Source of the DNA: an uncultured Alphaproteobacteria bacterium
GTDB lineage: Bacteria > Pseudomonadota > Alphaproteobacteria > Paracaedibacterales > CAIULA01
Direction of reading: 5' to 3'
Length of the DNA stretch: 37,921 nt
Assembly: GCA_903899945.1 (NCBI GenBank)
Contig: CAIULA010000003.1
Location: forward strand, 1-37,921
Positions 33,494 through 37,921 of the stretch are shown here, one piece after another. Numbering within the stretch: the first letter of the stretch is position 1; every line of letters starts with the position of its first letter. The notes below the pieces were generated by a model. It saw only the letters and a program-made list of their open reading frames with translations, searched no databases and was not told the origin of the DNA. Position numbers and translations under genes: made by a program.

Positions 33494-33753
33494 TTAACAA
33501 TTAGAATATGGTGAAATTCTTTGAGGTAAGTGGCCTTTCTGCAATTTTTTAATCAGGTGCTGCAAAAGCGGAGGATAAAGAGTCAAATCATAAGTCTCCA
33601 AGGTTTGTTCATCATCAAAAGTAGCTTGTTGCAACCGGTTTGTATATAAACCTTGCCTTAGCGGCGTTCCAATTCATCTTGTAACAATAAGCCAAAGTTA
33701 GGCTCTCTATTTCTCATGTTTCTTGCTTTATAAGGATCTCCTTGAGTATAGTG
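33494..33753 (-). pseudogene. IS21-family IstB helper ATPase remnant
   Basis: The minus strand reads NREPNFGLLLQDELERR, a TAA, and in the next frame RQGLYTNRLQQATFDDEQTL, ETYDLTLYPPLLQHLI, ending SNC and TAA. IstB proteins carry an FxLLxxDExxRR...LxxRLxxAxF...TLEDFDF stretch that this matches in order. The P-loop is missing and a frameshift is present at ERR, so only a decayed fragment remains. Confidence 0.65.
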
Positions 33754-33799
33754 GCGAAATCAATCAAACATTTATCTTAAAAGAAAAAAGGATTTATTT

Positions 33800-34084
33800 A
33801 TGGCAACCGGAAAAACAGAGCTTGTCAATTTCGTAGCAGCTGAGACAAAGCTTACAAAAGTTGATTCACAGAAAGCCGTTGAGGCTGTTTTAGAGGGAAT
33901 CAAAGAGGCTCTTCAAAAGGGAGAAGACGTTAGACTGATTGGTTTTGGAACCTTTGCTATTACTAAAAGTGCAGCTAGGGATGGCCGTAATCCAAGAACA
34001 GGAGAGACTATTAAGATAAAGGCCTCTAACAGGCCCGTCTTCAGAGCTGGCAAAGAACTCAAAGAAGCCGTTAATAAGGTTTAG
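33800..34084 (+). CDS. hup: HU-family DNA-binding protein
   Basis: 94 residues, full length. MATGKTELVNFVAAETKLTK, the VRLIGFGTF strand, RDGRNPRTGETIKIKASNRP (the DNA-bending arm with the conserved Pro) and FRAGKELKEAVN are all standard for HU/IHF-type proteins. It bends and compacts DNA as a dimer. AAGGA about 8 nt upstream supports the ATG. HU genes are usually housekeeping, but additional copies travel on mobile elements, and this one sits beside IS remnants. It could be HU-alpha/beta-like rather than IHF because the sequence lacks IHF-specific extensions. Confidence 0.95.
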   Translation: MATGKTELVNFVAAETKLTKVDSQKAVEAVLEGIKEALQKGEDVRLIGFGTFAITKSAARDGRNPRTGETIKIKASNRPVFRAGKELKEAVNKV

Positions 34085-34096
34085 TTTATTAACGGA

Positions 34097-34176
34097 TTTG
34101 AAAGGAGAAGCACTGAAGATGAGGCGAAAAAGAAATCATGTTCAGGGTATTACGATTCAGTCTCTCTCCTTTCAAA
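34097..34176. repeat. Long imperfect inverted repeat after the HU gene
   Basis: TTTGAAAGGAGA (34097-34108) pairs perfectly with TCTCCTTTCAAA (34165-34176). Inside it ACTGAA (34112-34117) pairs with TTCAGT (34156-34161). The 80-nt structure starts 12 bp past the HU stop. It lacks a T-run, so it may be a stable RNA end, an mRNA-stability element or a small mobile repeat rather than a simple terminator. Confidence 0.55.
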
Positions 34177-34277
34177 AACCCTCTCTACTGAATTGTTTTA
34201 GTAGCCTATTGGTTATTGCGTCTAAAACAAGGGCTAAGGCGCAAAATCAGAGCATTATTTACGAAAAAAGCAAATGA
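34119..34277 (+). CDS. Possible 52-residue basic protein
   Basis: ATG at 34119, 11-12 nt after an AAAGGAGAA ribosome-like site that is also an arm of the inverted repeat, opens MRRKRNHVQGITIQSLSFQK, then PSLLNCFSSLLVIASKTRAK and QNQSIIYEKSK to TGA. Basic at both ends with one short hydrophobic stretch. If real, the hairpin would mask its ribosome site. No family recognised; may be chance. Confidence 0.2.
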   Translation: MRRKRNHVQGITIQSLSFQKPSLLNCFSSLLVIASKTRAKAQNQSIIYEKSK

Positions 34278-34531
34278 GTTAAAGAAGAAGTAACATGTTT
34301 TTTCTCTGAAATATCTTTGGTTTATGGGTGGGATGCCGAGATCCAAGACCTGTCTCTGATTCTGCTCCTTCTATGGTATGCGTCAACTTATTACAAAAAA
34401 TTATCTTTCAAGAAAAACACATTTTCTATTTTTTCGCATAATTTAATCGAATTTATTTTTTGCGTATGATGTCGAATTATTAATTACTCGTAAGATTTAA
34501 AGACTAAAGATATGATCGCTGGTTTTTAAGC
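34278..34531. other. Intergenic between HU and the SulP gene
   Basis: About 250 bp. It is the downstream region of the minus-strand sulfate transporter; I find no convincing terminator or coding remnant. Confidence 0.4.
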
Positions 34532-36175
34532 CTAATCTCTATGCTCCTTAAAAATAGCTAGGCACGATGAAAATATATGATCTTTTGCAAGTATGTTTAA
34601 AAAACCGGCTCTTATTAGTTTCTTGGTAACTCGCTCATTCGCCTCGCATAAATAAACAGTAATATTATGTTTTTTGTAGTTTTGAATAATTTCATAAAAA
34701 GTCTTTAAGCCAGTAATATCCATAAATGGAACATTTTTAAGACGAAACACAATCGTTTTAGGGTTTTGATGAATAGAGAGAAGCGTTTGCTGCAACATTT
34801 CGGCAGCCCCAAAGAAAAACGGCCCTTGGATGGTATAAATAAGGATATCTTTGGGTAAAGGTGCAATCTTTTCTTTTGAAAATTCTGATTGCAAGGAATC
34901 TTCCGTTTCAACGGAAACCTGTATGGATTGGCTCATTCTTCTTACAAAAAGTAAGACAGATAAAATAACACCAACGTTTACAGCTATAACCAAATCTGTA
35001 AATAATGTTAACAGAAAAGTGATAACTAAAACACTAACATCACTGTACGGTGCGTTTTTCAAAATAGAGATGAAATGATGCACTTCACTCATATTGTAAG
35101 AGATAATAAACAAAATCGCAGCCAAACAACAAAGCGGTATATAGGATATTAACGGTGCAAGAAATAAAATAATTAACAATAAAACGATAGAGTGTGTAAT
35201 TGCAGCAATTGGGCTATTTCCACCGCTACGGATGTTAGTTGCTGTCCTGGCAATAGCCCCGGTCGCTGCGAATCCGCCGAATAAAGGACACAAAATATTG
35301 GCAAGGCCTTGACCAATGAGCTCTTGGTTGGAGTGATGACGCGTTCCGGCCATACCATCTGCAACAACTGCTGATAATAAGGATTCAATAGCAGCAAGCA
35401 TAGCAATGGTGAAAGAGGGTCCTATTAATTCAATAATATGCTGATAAGAAAAATCAGGCATTTGAAAAGAGGGCAAATAACTTGGAATCGCCTCAAATGC
35501 ACTGCCAATAGTGCTAACACCTTCAAACTGGAAAATAAATTGTACGGTTGTAACCACAATCATTGCCACAAGAGGAGCTGGAATTCTCTCTAACATCTTT
35601 ATTCTTGGTAGTATAACCATCATAAAGAGACTTAAGGTAGCCAAAGCGGTTGTGGTTTTATGAAAACTCGGAAAGCTAGATATTAAAATAATGACTTTCT
35701 CGTGAAAATGAAGCGGCATTGGAACCGTTGAGGTTAGACCAAAAAAATCTTTCCATTGATTTGCAAAAATAACAATTGCAATGGCGCTTGTGAAACCGAT
35801 AATAACAGGGTAGGGGATAAATTTAATAACACTGCCTAATTTTGACACCCCCATAATTACCAAGATAAAACCAGCCATAAAAGTCGCAAGTTGAAGCCCA
35901 GACACACCGTATTTAGTTGTTACAGCTGAAAGAATAATAATAAAGGCACCAGTTGGGCCCGCTATTTGAACACGGCTGCCACCAAAAATAGCAACCATAA
36001 CTGCAGCAATGATGGCTGTATAAATTCCTTGTTCAGGCCGAACGCCTGAAGCAATAGCAAAGGCCATTGCAAGTGGCAAAGCAACAATACCCACCATGGT
36101 ACCAGCTAAAAGGTTGGGGAGAAAATTGTGACGATTGAAAAGACCTGAACGATACGAGTCAATAATGGCGAGCAT
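34532..36175 (-). CDS. SulP-family anion transporter with STAS domain
   Basis: 547 residues, the normal length. The N-terminal HNFLPNLLAGTMVGIVALPL followed by AMAFAIASGVRPEQGIYTAI is the SulP signature, and FGGSRVQIAGPTGAF the substrate-binding repeat. About 12-14 membrane segments run to residue about 420, with the repeated GGFAATGAIARTATNIRSGG motif. The C-terminal STAS domain (about 435-547) contains PFMDITGLKTFYEII. SulP proteins carry sulfate, bicarbonate or dicarboxylates into the cell; the exact substrate is not decided here. AAGGA about 9 nt before the ATG supports the start. It is divergent from the MFS gene across 186 bp that must hold both promoters. Confidence 0.92.
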   Translation of the reverse strand: MLAIIDSYRSGLFNRHNFLPNLLAGTMVGIVALPLAMAFAIASGVRPEQGIYTAIIAAVMVAIFGGSRVQIAGPTGAFIIILSAVTTKYGVSGLQLATFMAGFILVIMGVSKLGSVIKFIPYPVIIGFTSAIAIVIFANQWKDFFGLTSTVPMPLHFHEKVIILISSFPSFHKTTTALATLSLFMMVILPRIKMLERIPAPLVAMIVVTTVQFIFQFEGVSTIGSAFEAIPSYLPSFQMPDFSYQHIIELIGPSFTIAMLAAIESLLSAVVADGMAGTRHHSNQELIGQGLANILCPLFGGFAATGAIARTATNIRSGGNSPIAAITHSIVLLLIILFLAPLISYIPLCCLAAILFIISYNMSEVHHFISILKNAPYSDVSVLVITFLLTLFTDLVIAVNVGVILSVLLFVRRMSQSIQVSVETEDSLQSEFSKEKIAPLPKDILIYTIQGPFFFGAAEMLQQTLLSIHQNPKTIVFRLKNVPFMDITGLKTFYEIIQNYKKHNITVYLCEANERVTKKLIRAGFLNILAKDHIFSSCLAIFKEHRD

Positions 36176-36361
36176 AGGAAAGAATCCTTAAACTTTATCG
36201 CTAATGTATTTATTCTACTCTTTCATTGACGCTCTATTCAAGCAGCTATCATTAGAAGAGGGTATTAGAATCAGTTTAACAATAAAATTTTCACCTATCA
36301 TGAAAAGGTTTTTTGAGGTAGCTTTCTCCATGGATCTTTTATGGCTTAAGGAGTTTAAAGA

Positions 36362-37861
36362 ATGTCTTTTTTCTCTTCCTTGAAAAGGGAACAAAAAGAA
36401 GCGATCGGTCTTTTGCAAATAGGTACGCTCCTAGAGTACTTTGATCTTATGCTTTATGTGCATATGGCTGTTCTTTTGAATGAGTTATTTTTCCCCAAGA
36501 CCGAACCTCATACTGCCGCTCTTCTAACAGCTTTAACTTTTTGTTCAACGTTTGTTCTAAGACCCTTTGGCGCTCTAATCTTTGGTCATATAGGGGATAC
36601 TTTTGGCCGAAAGCCAACGGTTGTTATTACGACAACAATGATGGCTATGTCTTGTGTTCTGATGGCAAATCTTCCCACCTATGCTGAGATTGGAATCTCA
36701 GCAGCTTGGATTGTCATCTTATGCAGAATTTTACAAGGATTCTCCTCTATGGGAGAGATTGCAGGGGCTCAAATTTACGTAACAGAAATAACAAAACCGC
36801 CTTTTCAATATCCTGTTGTTTCTTTTCTTAATGTGATGCCTGATATAGGAGGAATGTTGGCCCTCGGTGTGGCTTCTCTTGTTATTACAATGGGATTGAA
36901 TTGGCGGATTGCTTTTTGGGTTGGAGCGGTCATTGCGATTGTAGGGTCTGTTGCCAGAACGAGGTTAAGAGAAACACCCCAATTCCTAGATATGAAAAGG
37001 AAGAACACAAGAAAAACTAAAGAAGAAAGAGAAGACAATCTTAAGAAATCAGAAAAACTTTCTCGATTCGGTAAATTTATTAAAAATCAAACAATCAATA
37101 AGAAAACCTTATTGGCTTATTTTTTTATCAAGTGTGGCTGGCCTATTTGCTTTTATTTAGCCTTTATTTACATGAACCCAACATTGAAAGCTGTGTATGG
37201 ATATACTTCGGAAGATATTATCTTTCACAACTTTTTCTTGTCTGTTGTTGGGCTGTTTGCGAGCATTCTGTGGGCTATGCTGAGTTTTAAGATTTATCCT
37301 TTAAAATTACTGGCTTTAAAAGCGATAACCTTTGGAGGACTCTCTGTCCTGTTGCCTATGCTCATTCTTAAGGCTCCCAACCCCTACTTTATCTTTGTGT
37401 TGCAATCTCTAATCTTAATCTTTCCTTTGGACAGTATGCCTGCCATGGCGATATTCGTAAAAAACTTTCACATCTCTAAACGATTTACGATGATTGTCTT
37501 TGGGTTCGCTTTGGCTCATGCTCTTATGTACGTCAGTACATCTTTTGGTTTGGTTTATCTCACAGAATTTTTTGGTCATTATGGTTTATGGGTTATTATT
37601 TTACCTGTAACCGGTGCTTTCCTGTGGGGTGTTCATCATTTTAAAAATCTTGAAAGAGCCTCTGGATCTTTTCCGATACTGCTTGGTATGACGGGTGTAA
37701 TAGGGCCCTGTTTAAATAAGATGAAAAAAAACAAAAAAGTACAATCGGCACCTGAAGCTCTTCATCATGATAAGAAAGCAAAGCTTTTCTTTTATGGGCT
37801 CGTGCTTTTGTTAGTTATTATTCTTGCCATTATTATTGCCTTCTGGCCTTTCAAATCATAA
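36362..37861 (+). CDS. MFS transporter, ProP-like metabolite:H+ symporter
   Basis: 499 residues. IGTLLEYFDLMLYVHMAVLL is the helix-1 motif of the proline/betaine (ProP) group, GHIGDTFGRKPTVV the conserved loop 2-3 motif, LCRILQGFSSMGEIAGAQIY helix 4-5, and LRETPQFLDMKRKN the start of the central cytoplasmic loop, which is long and very basic/acidic (KTKEEREDNLKKSE). Twelve membrane helices are followed by a short linker and an extra C-terminal helix (FFYGLVLLLVIILAIIIAFW), giving about 13. Relatives in intracellular bacteria import osmolytes or organic acids from the host. AAGGAG precedes the ATG by 8-9 nt. A terminator-like hairpin follows. Confidence 0.92.
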   Translation: MSFFSSLKREQKEAIGLLQIGTLLEYFDLMLYVHMAVLLNELFFPKTEPHTAALLTALTFCSTFVLRPFGALIFGHIGDTFGRKPTVVITTTMMAMSCVLMANLPTYAEIGISAAWIVILCRILQGFSSMGEIAGAQIYVTEITKPPFQYPVVSFLNVMPDIGGMLALGVASLVITMGLNWRIAFWVGAVIAIVGSVARTRLRETPQFLDMKRKNTRKTKEEREDNLKKSEKLSRFGKFIKNQTINKKTLLAYFFIKCGWPICFYLAFIYMNPTLKAVYGYTSEDIIFHNFFLSVVGLFASILWAMLSFKIYPLKLLALKAITFGGLSVLLPMLILKAPNPYFIFVLQSLILIFPLDSMPAMAIFVKNFHISKRFTMIVFGFALAHALMYVSTSFGLVYLTEFFGHYGLWVIILPVTGAFLWGVHHFKNLERASGSFPILLGMTGVIGPCLNKMKKNKKVQSAPEALHHDKKAKLFFYGLVLLLVIILAIIIAFWPFKS

Positions 37862-37863
37862 GA

Positions 37864-37912
37864 AGAGAAAACTAAAAAGTCAAAAACGTTTGTAGCTAAT
37901 CTAGTTTTCTCT
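37864..37912. terminator. Inverted repeat after the MFS gene, likely terminator
   Basis: AGAGAAAACTA (37864-37874) and TAGTTTTCTCT (37902-37912) form a perfect 11-bp stem with a 27-nt loop, immediately after the stop codon. The A-rich and T-rich arms allow bidirectional folding, but the loop is long for a rho-independent terminator. Confidence 0.5.
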
Positions 37913-37921
37913 ATGAGCTCA

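Noticed and set aside
36226-36252. TTGACG with TATCAT as a promoter for the MFS gene
   Set aside because: The spacer is only 15 bp and no other support is visible.
1-37921. CRISPR arrays, tRNA or rRNA genes
   Set aside because: No regularly spaced repeats, no tRNA cloverleaf or T-arm motif in context and no rRNA-like stretch were found by eye on either strand.

Overview
The window is AT-rich DNA that reads like the accessory genome of an intracellular (host-associated) alphaproteobacterium. Several things point that way: NB-ARC/TPR and ankyrin proteins, proteins resembling secreted or translocated effectors, LuxR-type solo regulators, remnants of Ti-type conjugation genes (TraA, a TraG/VirD4-type coupling protein), decayed toxin-antitoxin pairs and many broken insertion sequences. 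This is the gene mix known from Holosporales/Paracaedibacteraceae and from Rickettsiales amplified genetic elements. The taxon is an inference; no rRNA or tRNA gene is present to anchor it.

Layout. 1-7.8 kb is a mobile-element and effector graveyard. An IS1595-type end sits inside an NB-ARC/TPR gene. A secreted protein with a C-terminal helix-turn-helix follows, then a broken tyrosine recombinase, a broken IS481 transposase, and two candidate host-directed proteins (a CheD/CNF-deamidase-like protein and a ChaN/Tiki-like protein) bounded by an 18-bp direct repeat. 7.8-17.9 kb is an intact, tightly coupled plus-strand operon: NAD-dependent epimerase, GT4 glycosyltransferase, radical SAM/SPASM enzyme, WG-repeat O-methyltransferase fusion, PhyH-type dioxygenase, one or two very short ORFs, two threonine-aldolase-like PLP enzymes and an ABC exporter. 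No NRPS or PKS is present. This is the best candidate for an undescribed system: an exported, glycosylated, radical-SAM-modified small molecule or short peptide.

18-23 kb holds a broken AAA/DUF4143 ATPase, two tandem LuxR-type sensors (one without its DNA-binding domain), a small exported protein, a LuxR remnant and an orphan HigA-type antitoxin. 23.2-24.4 kb holds a divergent SDR and msrB. 24.4-31.7 kb is the wreck of a conjugative element (resolvase, coupling-protein and TraA remnants). It carries cargo that still looks functional: a YopT/C58-like cysteine protease and a three-gene operon of exported proteins, including a ComEC-like metallo-beta-lactamase-fold protein; the first gene of that operon is off frame by one base in a T8 tract. 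31.7-37.9 kb has an exported ankyrin protein, an IS21 istB remnant, an HU gene followed by a long inverted repeat, and two intact transporters (SulP and a ProP-like MFS).

Intact genes use TGA as stop, so the internal TGA codons in the broken genes are read here as real mutations. Functions given for the effector-like proteins rest on motif spacing seen by eye, not on searches.
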